This document shows, piece by piece, positions 12,164 through 21,820 of a DNA stretch of 64,000 bases. The translations under genes and the position numbers were made by a program. This DNA is from Psilocybe azurescens (taxonomy: Eukaryota; Basidiomycota; Agaricomycetes; Agaricales; Agrocybaceae). The notes beneath the pieces are model-generated. The model saw only the letters and a list, made by a program, of their open reading frames with translations, was not told the DNA's origin and made no database searches. The stretch spans positions 286,909 through 350,908 of the forward strand of contig JAJIRX010000906.1 of NCBI GenBank assembly GCA_023853785.1, in the 5' to 3' direction. The stretch's first letter is position 1. Every line of letters begins with the position of its first letter.

Positions 12164-13121
12164 TCACTTGTATTCATATATGATGAACTACATTCAAATA
12201 CAATAATCAGCCAACAAAGCACTCTTCAAGGTCATACAGTACAGTGCACCATAAACATACCGTTTCGTACGGGCGCTCAGGCGGCATGCCACGCTCGGGT
12301 AGACTCTCTGGCAACTCGGGCCTCGGGAGCCAATACGCGTATCTTCTATTGTGATCCAGATACCCAGCGGTCTCCTCAGGGTAGGACGCGAGATCGGCCG
12401 GGTAGGCGAGCGCCGCAGGCGCGTAGACGATGTACCCGTTCGAGGTGAGGTGATCGCCGCGCCTGTTCCAGAAGCCGCAGCGGGTGCGCGGTGCGTTGTG
12501 TGGGGCAGGGGCAGGGGCAGGGGTGGGGAGGATTGAGGGGTCAAGAGAATGTCTAGGGGAATCCCATCGACAATTCTGACACTTGGGGGGAGGGGGTCGG
12601 AGAAAGAGGAGAAAGATAAAGAGGAGGGGTAAGATAGAGAGGACAGGGAGGAGGACAGGGAGGAGGACAAGGAGGAGGCAGTGGATGAGAGGGTGGTATT
12701 GGAAGAGGAGGTTGTGGTTGTGGAAAGTGACTCAGGCCGTAGTGCTTGCTGCTGCTGAGGCTCATCCACGGATCGAGGCCGCCCCTGTGCAGAATCATTA
12801 CTCACAGGCGCTTCAGGCGCGGGGATGGTATGAGCGCTAGCGCTAGCGGTGCGGAGCCCGCTTGGCACTAGGGGCGCGGCGCATGCGGGGACACAGGGGG
12901 AATTCTTTGAGGATGAGAGGGGAGAGAGCGGGTGTCCGGCCGCTGAGGGAGAGGGGCGAGAGCAGGCTGTCTGGAGACCACACGGGCGCCGACAGGAGAG
13001 GGAACGCGGTGTGGACTGGCGCTTGGGGGTGTGGGTGTTGGGCGCGAGCGTTAGTAGCTGCCAGTGCCCGGCGATCATGAGGCGCGAACCGATCGAGCTG
13101 AGGGCGTCCTGGGAGTGCCAT
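12164..13121 (-). pseudogene. Truncated, frame-broken paralogue of the gene at 14642-16904
   Basis: The 3' half matches the neighbouring gene closely. It has the block GFWNRRGDHL, GYIVYAP, LAYP, ASYPEE and LPRPELPESLP in one frame (about 12261-12640), then an intron 12188-12260 at the same place as in the paralogue, and a last exon 12164-12187 encoding FIIYEYK (FIVYEYT in the paralogue). Upstream, recognisable pieces lie in two other frames: TIPAPEAP followed by VDEPQQQQ, and LSPLILKEFPLCP. No consensus introns were found that connect them. The N-terminal region of the paralogue (16.3-16.9 kb) is absent. Best read as a partial tandem duplicate that has decayed or carries sequence errors. A poorly modelled short gene is the alternative. 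The Ser-rich centre is a TCC-rich repeat. Confidence 0.6.
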
Positions 13122-14641
13122 GGTCGTACTTAGTTGGGACTCAAACTTGCAAGTTCATGTGTGTAACCCCATCCTATGTCATGTTACTGTGTGGGCATAC
13201 ATCAAACATTGTAAGCAGTACAAAGATGGGAATGATCCGACCTGCGGGACTTGGTAGATGGTCGTGGTTCAGATTGTACTCTGAGCTATATTTTCAGTTT
13301 TAGTCTTCTGATTACCTTTTGTCAAGTTCAAATGACTCGACTCGGCGCTGTTACGATTGTAAAATCTTTCAAGTTATGCTTAGCCTAAGTAACTTAGGTA
13401 GGTAGCAATTGTACCAAGTTGTTTGTTTAAGTCTTCTGATTGGCTTTCGTGAAGTTAGATCTACTCAGCGCCGTTACGATTATACATCTTCGAGTTATAC
13501 TTAGATGGGCATCATTCTTAAGTATGTAAGAGCAAAACAAGATCTATATGTATGTATATCTGATATCAATTCAGTCATATACATAGCGAGTGTGTGCTCG
13601 GTGAAAATATCTACAACATTCGTTTATTATAATTTCAAGATCCGAAGAGTTACAATTGTCCGTGTTTTGTAAATACGATACAAGATGTGTTTGAGGATGC
13701 AGCAGCAGCATGGGCAATTGGTAGATCGGCACCCCATCGCACAATTGCATGGTGCGCGATGCGCGATGCTACCTGCCGCATAGGCATCCCATAAATTAGC
13801 AAGGGGTATGGATGGAATATATATATGTAATCTACACTTTTCGTCGGTGATATATAATAAGGAGGGGCAAGAAGGATCTTTGGAAAACGGAGCCAGAATA
13901 ATCCCGAAGCAGCGAGATGAAAGAAGAGAAGAAAGGCAGGTAGGGAAGGAAGAGAACAGGACAAAAAGAAAGAAGAATGAAAGAGGGTGGTGATCAAAAT
14001 TGAATTGATATCGATACGATAACGTCGATAAGGCCGGATTTGAAAGGGTATTTATGGCCGTGTGTGCTGTTGTTGTGCATCTGTGAACATTGCTGTGTAC
14101 ACCCGTGTAAGGACTGTGTGTGCCCCCATGTGAAAGACGAGTGATAGTAATTGAGGGTCAAGGTGGAACAAAGAAAAAAGAATGAGAAATAGGAAGGTAT
14201 AGTCACAGATAGAATAGAATAGAATAGAATAGAATAGAATGGGATCAGTAGCAGACAGTAGGCGGTAAAAAAAAAAGGGAAGCAGGGAAGGAGAGAGGGA
14301 GAAGAGATGTGTGTGCATTTGGCGACCGGACTTGTCTTCGTCGGAAGAATTGGCCGTGTGCTTGCTTGAGCGTAGTATAAATATGTGCTCGTTCTTGTTT
14401 GAATGTGGATATGATGAGGTGGGTATGCGTGGGGGTATGATGATGTTGGTGATGAATGCGTGCATGGATATGGGACGAGACGAAGGACGAGCAGATGTAT
14501 TGAAATAGATAGAATTTATCTGTACAGATTGCGCAAAAAGCAGAGGCGTTCATTCAGTTGTTGCATAGTCCTTGGCGCGTTGGGATGTTCCTTGGGTTCC
14601 TGGGGTATTTGGATGCAAGATGGGGTATCGTGGGGTTTGCG
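13122..14641. other. Intergenic with low-complexity sequence
   Basis: AT-rich and purine-rich stretches; no coding frame with family resemblance on either strand. Confidence 0.5.
14208..14240. repeat. AGAAT pentanucleotide microsatellite
   Basis: About six tandem AGAAT units in the 3' flank of the minus-strand gene. Confidence 0.85.
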
Positions 14642-16904
14642 CTACGTGTATTCATAAACGATGAACTGTAATAAAACAAAAAAAAGAGAGAAAAGCAATC
14701 AGAATGGATGCATCATTAAACAAAACACAAGAAAAAACACATACCGCTTCGTACGGACACTCAGGCGGCATGCCATGCTTGGGCAGGCTCTGGGGCAACT
14801 CGGGGCGCAAGACGTGCGCCGCGAACAGCTTATGGTGGTCCTGGTACCCGACATTCTCCTCGGGGTACGACGCCAATTCCGGCGGGTACGCGAGTGAGGA
14901 AGGCGCGTAGACGATGTACCCGTCCGCGGTGAGGTGGTCGCCGCGCCGGTTCCAGAAGCCACGCCGGGTGCGCGTCTGGAAGTGCGCTGGGGGCGTGCGG
15001 GGGGAGGGCAGGACGGGCGCGCGTTGGGTTAGTTGGGGGGGTGGCGGGAGCGGATTGGCGGTGGGGTTGGTGGTTCCGGACCGTGAAGAGGAGGCGGGGG
15101 TGGAAGAGGAAGAGGTGGGGTGGACAGAGGTGGTGGTGGAAGAGGAGAAGGAGGAGGGCGTTGGGGAGAAGACGGCGTGTGAGGCGGGCGAGGTGATGGT
15201 TGTGGAGGGCGAGGGGTATGCAGGGTGTGCGTGGGCTTGGGTCTGGGGGTGAGAATATACGTACTGTTGCTGCTGCTGCTGCTGTTGTGCGTGCGCGTAT
15301 TGGTGCGGAGGCGGCGAAATCGGGTATGTCGGAGGCGTGATGGTCGTGGGCGAGGGCTGCGCGGAGGACGGGCGTGAGGACGGACGCGACGGGACGCGGC
15401 TGCGTGGGGAGGGCGTGTTGTGTGCGGTGCCGGATTGGGTGAAGTGCGGGTCGACGTAGGTCGTGTGGCGAGTGCCGATGCCTCGCTCTCGCTCGCGGTT
15501 CTGCTCCCGCTCCTCCCTCTCCCGCTCTCGCTCGCGTTCGCGCTCCCAGTCGTGGTCCTGATCTGGGTTCTTGGGCGGGAGCCGCATCTGTGGGGATGGG
15601 TCGGGTAGACGTACTGCGATGTAGGCGGATTAGGCATCGAGTTGGCGTGCTGCACAGGCATGGTGCCATAATAATTCCCACCATTACCACCACTTTGCTG
15701 TTGCTGCTGAGGCTCAGGCGGTCGCACAGTATTGTTCGCCGAGTGAATGGGCCTGTTCTGATACGACGGCGCCTCGGGGATGGTATCGAGGGACTGCGTC
15801 GCGAGTAGCGGGTTGGGGTGGTTCCGGACCGTGCGGAGGTTGCCTGGTGCGGGGAGCAGCGGCGTTTTGGCAAGCACGAGCGGGGAGAGCATGCTGTCTG
15901 GTTCTTCAGAAAGATGATCTGTCAGCATCGGGGCGGAGGACTGAGAGAAATCGTGCTTGGTCGGCGACGCGGACCAGAGAGTGCTGAAGGATGTGGAGCT
16001 GGAGGAGCCGGAGGAAATGGGCATGGTGGATTGCCGGGATAGGGGCGTGGAGGAGGAGGGGGAAGGGTTGTTGCTGTTCGTACTGAGCCCGCTCATACGC
16101 GAGGAGAGGCTGGAGTCGATGGAGCTGTAGGAGGCGGCGCGCTTGGGAGACGGGGTATTGGTGACCGAGTCGTGGCGGTAGTGTTCGGGCGTGCGGACGA
16201 TCTTGCTGGAAAAGGTGGGCTGGAGATCGCGCTTGGTGGTGAAGGATTCAGGCACTTGATGGTTGAGATCGCCGTCGGTGTGGCGGCGGGCTTGGTTGGG
16301 TGCGCTGCTGCCATTGGGATTGGAGTCGTCGTCGTCTAGATCCCTGGGCTTCCATATCCATGGCGTCTGATGGCCTTGTCTGTAGTATTGTTCGCTGGAG
16401 AGAGTGGTGAGTTAGATGAATGGATCGAATAGAAAAAGGGAGACAGGGACTTGCACAGAGACTGGAACCATGTTTTCGAGACCGAGAGGGTTATCGGAGA
16501 GTGCAGTTTCTAGATATTCTTTGCTTGGGGGTTTAGGGACGCGCTTGTAGGGGTTGTAGCTAGCTTGTTGAGAAGACTGGGCAGCCTGGGATGCAGACGC
16601 CTGCGCCTGCTGCTGTTGCGGTTGCTGCATGTGTTGTGGCTGGCGCTGGGATTGGGTCCAATGATGACTGGGTATCCAGGGCACATGCTGCTGCTGGGGT
16701 GGGGGTTAGCGCTGTGCTTGAAGGCGGGGTTCATCTGCCAGGAGCCAGCTTGCCATTGCTGGGGTTGACGGATACGCCTACGGGTATTGGGGGTGGAGCG
16801 CCTGCATAGGGTGGTTTGGTCCAGGTCGGGGGCTGCTGTATGGGTGGGTAAGTGCTACGCTGGCCATACGGCTGATTTGGATATGGCTGGGCGTATGTTG
16901 CCAT
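14642..16904 (-). CDS. Uncharacterised disordered protein with a GFWNRRGDHL-type C-terminal domain
   Basis: Multi-exon minus-strand gene starting at ATG 16904 (MATYAQPYPNQPYGQ). Exons include a Gln-rich part (about 16520-16690) ending with YNPYKRVPKPPSKEYLETAL and NPLGLENM, a Ser-rich part with TPWIWKPRDLDDDD (about 15656-16340), and a final large exon (14745-15587) starting MRLPPKNPDQ. That exon carries a long Glu/Arg repeat, Gln and His tracts, Ser/Pro-rich sequence and the compact conserved block GFWNRRGDHLTADGYIVYAP followed by RPELPQSLP and MPPE. Introns 15588-15655 and 14666-14744 fit frame and consensus; the last exon 14642-14665 encodes FIVYEYT and the stop. N-terminal splice sites near 16.69-16.8 and 16.35-16.46 kb are approximate. 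The conserved block resembles a family common in agaricomycetes with no known function (recalled, not searched). Low-complexity tails suggest a nuclear or regulatory role (inference). Confidence 0.68.
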
Positions 16905-17188
16905 TCTGGCTATTTCGCAGGAGGAATGCTTACAGATTCCAGAAAGTGTGGCGCAGGACTGGAATAAAAGGAAACAATATCACCAACATACCCGTTCAAA
17001 CTCCGATACTCTACTTCCGGGGTCCTTACAACACAGCACAGCCTATTCCGGACATAAATACCCCCGCGGTTCGATTAGATAATTAAATCGGACAGTCCCC
17101 GCGTTCGTGTTGTTGTGCTTTGTTTTTGTTGATTAATCCGTCCGATTGCGACTCGGAGCTGTGTTCACAACCACCACCACCACCCACC
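16905..17188. promoter_or_regulatory. Divergent promoter region
   Basis: 284 bp separate the start codons of the minus-strand gene (16904) and the plus-strand gene (17189). A TATA-like CATAAATA lies near 17051. Shared control is possible. Confidence 0.4.
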
Positions 17189-17789
17189 ATGTCCCACTCC
17201 CTCGACCGCTCCCTCTCCTCCCTCTCTCTCTCATCTCAATCGGAAGATGACTGGGACAAGTCTCTTCTCGACCCCGAGCCCTCGACCCCCGTCCACTCAG
17301 CCGAGCAGACTGCCCACCACACACCGCGCAACTCGGTGGTCTTCCCGGCAGAGGACACTCCTTCCAGACGATCTAGATACTCGTCCTCACATAGCAAGGA
17401 TGCAAGTCTGGATGCCATGGGGAAAAGACAAAGCGCACGCTTAGTGAGCTGCTGCGTCTGCATTCGGAGAAGGGGAGTAAAGGGAGGTTCAGCCCAGAGG
17501 AGGCGTCGAGGATAGCTGATGTTCTTGGCCAGTGGGTCAGTGTCTGCATTCATTCTTTTAATGTGATCAGGGCTTATATAAGATTAGATTAATGCGTCTT
17601 CGTCACCGTACGAAGGTGAAGACGACTTTTGCGCCTGTACATTCCCAGGACGATATGTCGATCGCGTCAAAAAGACCTATAGCGGTACAAATGGCCCTGC
17701 GTCCGCGCGGCAGAAGCGAGAGTGCCACTTCGCCCTCTGCTTCAAATTCAAGACCACCGAGCTCCGCTGGATTTCTTTCTTCTTCGTGA
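17189..17789 (+). CDS. Conserved basidiomycete hypothetical protein, apparent frameshifts
   Basis: ATG 17189 opens a Ser-rich N-terminus (MSHSLDRSLSSLSLSSQSED). At 17419-17426 (GGGGAAAA) the conserved reading changes frame by one missing base into TLSELLRLHSEKG and FSPEEASRIADVLGQW, a motif I associate with a common basidiomycete protein. Intron 17536-17587 (GTCAGT...ATTAG) leads to INASSSPYEGEDDF. Around 17631-17646 one extra base shifts to SQDDMSIASKRP and a Ser/Pro-rich tail ending at TGA 17787-17789. A GT-AG pair at 17455-17508 could be taken as an intron, but it would remove the conserved segment. Function unknown. The name of the family is not known to me, and conservation is from memory. 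Confidence 0.6.
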
Positions 17790-19881
17790 TTCCGCCTCGA
17801 CTTCGACTTTGCCTTGTTCATGTGTTTTACTATTTATTTGTACTCGCCGCACGCACGCACACACTCTCGCGTCCATCTTCGTGTTTTTTCTCTCTTGTTT
17901 TGTCCCATGACAGCATCCACATCCACGCTTTTTGGCTATGATTTATTTTCACGACCCCATTACGAGCTGGCACGAACTGTAACGACCCTTTCACGATTCT
18001 CACGACACACCTCGCCACTGTTTTTGAAAGTACAGTACATCTATTTCAGCTTTCCTAACAACTTAACCTAGATTTTATACATTGTATCTATATTTCTTTT
18101 AGTTGTCTTCGTCCTCGTCCCTGCCCTATTCCCACTACCCCTGCCCTACCTCTCGTCACACATCTTCACAACTTGGATGTTTGTGTAATTATGTGCAAAA
18201 TGTATGGCTCTGCGAGCTGCGGTTATGTACTTTCAATAATTTAGCTCGCGACGCGTTGCATTGGCGATGCATTGAGGTTATTTATAGGTGTATCCTATAT
18301 TTTTGTCCTCCGAGAGTCCGAGTCGGCTTGACGAATCTACATTCTCCGAATCTTTTATCATTTACTTAGGTATCATTCTTTGGCTTTTCGTTCATTCTCT
18401 GCATTCTGCTCCAGCGGCATTGCTGGGGTCCTGACGTTCGTTACTTTCAACGTTGGCTGCCGAACTTGACGAGTTAGCGCTGACTTTCTAATGGCAGCGG
18501 CGCATTGCAATCAATGGTGTACATCATCGTACTTCTCGGTCCCGCGAAGAGAGCTAAGAGTAGTCCATGCTCTGGTGTAGAGCCAGTAGAAACAGTGTGT
18601 CATGTCGAGTCGTGGTATACAGTGAGTAGATGACTAGGGATGCTACTGTGGTGACTGGACTCGAGTTTTTCTATTAATTCAAAAATGGGTCAACGAGGTG
18701 AGGTTCTGGAGAGTATTTTCAGGACCAGTGTTCAATCTGACTCTTTCAAACACTTGATTTCGTTGCCAGTGGAGTTATTTTTATCGTTCGAGGGCTGGCT
18801 AGATCAGTTGATGTGAAGGAAAGTGAAACGAAGGGACAGATGATGATGATGATCTTCAGGAACCAGATGGATATATAGTAGTTAATTAGATGGACCGAGT
18901 GCGTTGGGATGGGATAATGGTCAAGGACGGTTTCGAATCTGACTCATTCGTTGGATGGATTTATCATCAGGTTTAATTTAGAAACTACCACTAAGCAGAA
19001 TCGTCGGCCAGTGTTGGCGCAGCTGGAGCTGGTTCTGGGGTCGTTGTCGTCCTCAGTGCGGACGTTTTGCCTTTTTTGTCAGGGGAGCCCGCCGTCTGGC
19101 GTAAGTGTGTATACAATATAACTGTGTAGGCGGCGCAGCCCGTCAAATGTCGATTTCACGTAAAGCGCGTTATCGCGCTAGTGCCTGTGCTAGTATGCTA
19201 CGCAAACATGGCGTGCGTACTGCGCACAACGTGCGACTCGGAAGACTATGTCCTAGGTTCTAGTTTAATTTTGAGTGGGGGCAGTGCGGGTGCAGTTTAG
19301 TTGCGGTTTAGTTTAGGCTGTGAGGCTGTGAAGGAAGGGGAGCGTTGAAGCGGTGAGGCGGTAAGCTAGCCGTGGCAGGTGAGGTCTTCCTCCAGTATCG
19401 AGGCTATTACGTCAAACGGTCAAAATACGCCTTTAAATTAGCTGGAAGCAAAAGCATGACCTTGCACAACGCGTCGCGTCGCGTGAGCTTGGCAGCTCTG
19501 CCAAGAGAATCGGTGGAGTCAGAACAAAATTGGAAACTGATAAAGTTGTCGACTGGTTGTGATTATATACTTTCCAATTACTTCTGACCGTCTCGACTCT
19601 CGCGTCACCCCGTTGGACTGTCAACCCTGCACATGTATTTGAACTATTTTTGTACAAGTGACCGTGGTTATCAAACCCAGCGCCTTCATTTTTTCTCAGA
19701 TGTGGCTTCCCAGTATTACCCCAACCTTTAGGCCCCAAATTTAACGTTCGTTCTGTTGGAAAGTTCGACCCAATGTTAAAAATAGAAGGCTTAAAATGAC
19801 TCATTCTATGTCCACTGGTTATATATTTAGGTATGACTCAAACTTATTTCACATCGAACCCCACCTAGTAGAGTAGCCATC
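17790..19881. other. Intergenic, no gene supported
   Basis: About 2.1 kb of mixed AT-rich and CT-rich sequence. The only structured item noticed is the CG-rich motif at 19467-19485. A TATA-like ATATATTT at 19821-19828 lies 54 bp before the next start codon. Confidence 0.5.
19467..19485 (+). promoter_or_regulatory. CG-rich motif containing an MluI cell-cycle-like box, copy 1
   Basis: CAACGCGTCGCGTCGCGTG contains ACGCGT and lies about 400 bp upstream of the carbamoyltransferase start. The same 19 nt recur at 21625-21643. Confidence 0.4.
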
Positions 19882-21266
19882 ATGATGCGTCCTCGACCGC
19901 CTCATCTCATGACCCTGGCGGACCTCTCGCCTCGTCAGATAAACCATGTCATCAGCCACGCGCATTATCTGAAGACGCGTACAAAGCCATGGCTTGGACC
20001 TCAACCGCCTTCCGAATTCACCTCCAACTCCGACGGTAAAAATAGCATCAAGAAACGCTTGCCCCCGCAGTCGCTCTTTTCCAAGACGATTGCGCTACTC
20101 TTCGAAGAGGAGTACGAGGACAAGGTTGGCCTCAGAGACGAGCATTGAGCTTCTTGGGGGGAGGGCGCTGTTTTTAGGGAGGGAGGATATTCAGATGGGG
20201 GTTAATGAGACGGTGAGGGATACGACGCATATTATTTCGGGCATGTGTCAGGGGATTTTTGCGCGTGTAGGAGATCATTCGGAAATTGAGGTGAGGCTTG
20301 CAGTATTCAACTGGGTGTTTTTTTGTTGTTGATGATAGGACGGGATCGTGATAGGAAATTGCGAAATGGGCGGATGTGCCGGTGATCAATGCGCTTTCGT
20401 CGTTGTGGCATCCTACGCAGATTTTAGCAGGATTGCTTACTCTTCATGAATATGCGCCGGCGTTCAAGCCTCCGCCCCCTAAGTCAACAGCGCAAGAGAA
20501 TAAAAAGAATTCAAACCCACGGTATCCAAGCTTTCTGAGTTACCGCCCTTGACTATCGCGTATGTGGGCGACTGTGCAAACGTTCTCCACGATATGCTCG
20601 TCACGTACCCGCGATTGGGACATAAGATGAGGGTCGCTGCGCCGCTCCAGTACCGCCCGCCGAAAGAGGTGATGGACCGTGTTAAAGAGCTTGGATGTGA
20701 TGAGGGTATTGAGTGGTTTGAAGATCCTGAGTTGGCAGTGAGGGATGCGAATGTGGTTGTGACTGATACATGGTGCGTGTGCGATCTAGTATTTTCTATT
20801 TGGTCGGGAACTCAGTTACTGTGATACTGCATAGGATATCGATGGGCCAGGAAGCGGAGAAGGCGGAAAGGTTGAAGGCTTTTGAGGGGTATCAAGTTAC
20901 TGAGAAGTTGTGTACAGGTGCCCACCCGGATTGGAAGTTCATGCATTGTCTCCCTCGGAAACCGGATGAAGTTGATGAAGAGGTATGGTTGGAACTCGCG
21001 GCCTTCCAACTTCAGGATCATCTTATACTAAGCTGTACGTATATTTGTTGCAGGTATTCTATGGCCCGCGATCACTTGCGTTTCAAGAGGCGGAGAATCG
21101 AAAGTGGACGACTATGGCCCTTTTGAGTGAGTGTTGATATGAGCGCTTAATAAATGTCATCACTGATCGCTCACCCCTTGGGTTTCTTCTTTCTCAGTCT
21201 GCAGTTTGGACGGTGGAATTTGGACCCGGAGGAGCCTGAAAAATTATCAGTTAAAAAGAGTGCTTG
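19882..21266 (+). CDS. ARG3: Ornithine carbamoyltransferase (EC 2.1.3.3)
   Basis: Catalyses carbamoyl phosphate plus ornithine to citrulline in arginine synthesis, normally in fungal mitochondria. The start [16 protein letters not shown] shows little presequence. Visible family motifs: the carbamoyl-phosphate loop STRTR (about 20110), [15 protein letters not shown] (about 20412), and HCLPRKPDE (about 20944) with the ornithine/SMG-loop region. Introns 20291-20354, 20773-20834, 20983-21053 and 21127-21197 fit consensus; total about 372 residues, normal for the family. Three apparent base losses are needed to stay in frame: two A at 20104-20107 just before KRSTRTR, one A at 20502-20506, and one T at 21121-21124. 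The first would otherwise remove the active-site loop. In the segment after HPTQ the usual Asp of the ALAD-type motif reads Gly ([10 protein letters not shown]). Identity is secure; whether the gene is intact is not. Confidence 0.9.
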
Positions 21267-21624
21267 AAATGACAAGATCAGAACTTTGAAAATGTTTTAT
21301 CGAGGGCAATTAATCGCGTTATGCTTCAAGTCGAAGAATAGAATAGGGAAGAAGAAAAGATAGTTATACTCCAACTTCTTGAAAATTCACACCTAGTAAA
21401 AAGTGTAGATCACCAATAGAAGAATGTATTACAAACAGGTTCAGGCAAATCGGTTTTAAGGACTCGGAAATATTCTGATAGAAGGGAACTGAAAGCAGGG
21501 AAAAGTGCGATTGAAGTGCGATGAGACAGCGAGCTTTAAAGGGGGGCTGAGAGGTCTGGTCTTCATCAGGTTATAGAATTATTAGAATAATGCTAAAGTT
21601 AGACCCCGTCCCGTGTTAAACGCG

Positions 21625-21643
21625 CAACGCGTCGCGTCGCGTG
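21625..21643 (+). promoter_or_regulatory. CG-rich motif containing an MluI cell-cycle-like box, copy 2
   Basis: Same 19 nt as 19467-19485, here about 180 bp before the ATG at 21821 and followed, as in copy 1, by CTTGGCAG within 10 bp. A TATATAT at 21764-21770 lies 51 bp before the ATG. Confidence 0.4.
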
Positions 21644-21820
21644 TGGCACTTGGCAGAAATGTCAAGAAGGATGAGAAAAAGTGGCACGATCACGTGAAAG
21701 TTGAAAGTTGAACCAGTCTGATCCAATTGACACTCTCCTCTCGACCACCACCCTCCACGACCCTATATATCTTCTAAGCTCTTCCATCCAAGATCTACCA
21801 AGCAAGAAAGGTAAACAAGG

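Noticed and set aside
15029..15590. C-terminal part of the minus-strand frame beyond the 15588-15655 intron, and the plus-strand frames here
   Set aside because: The conserved block and last exon lie in the 15587 frame; these are shadows in a biased sequence.
17455..17508. 54-nt GT-AG intron in the small conserved protein
   Set aside because: Would delete the SELLRLHSEKG and FSPEEASR segments believed to be conserved.
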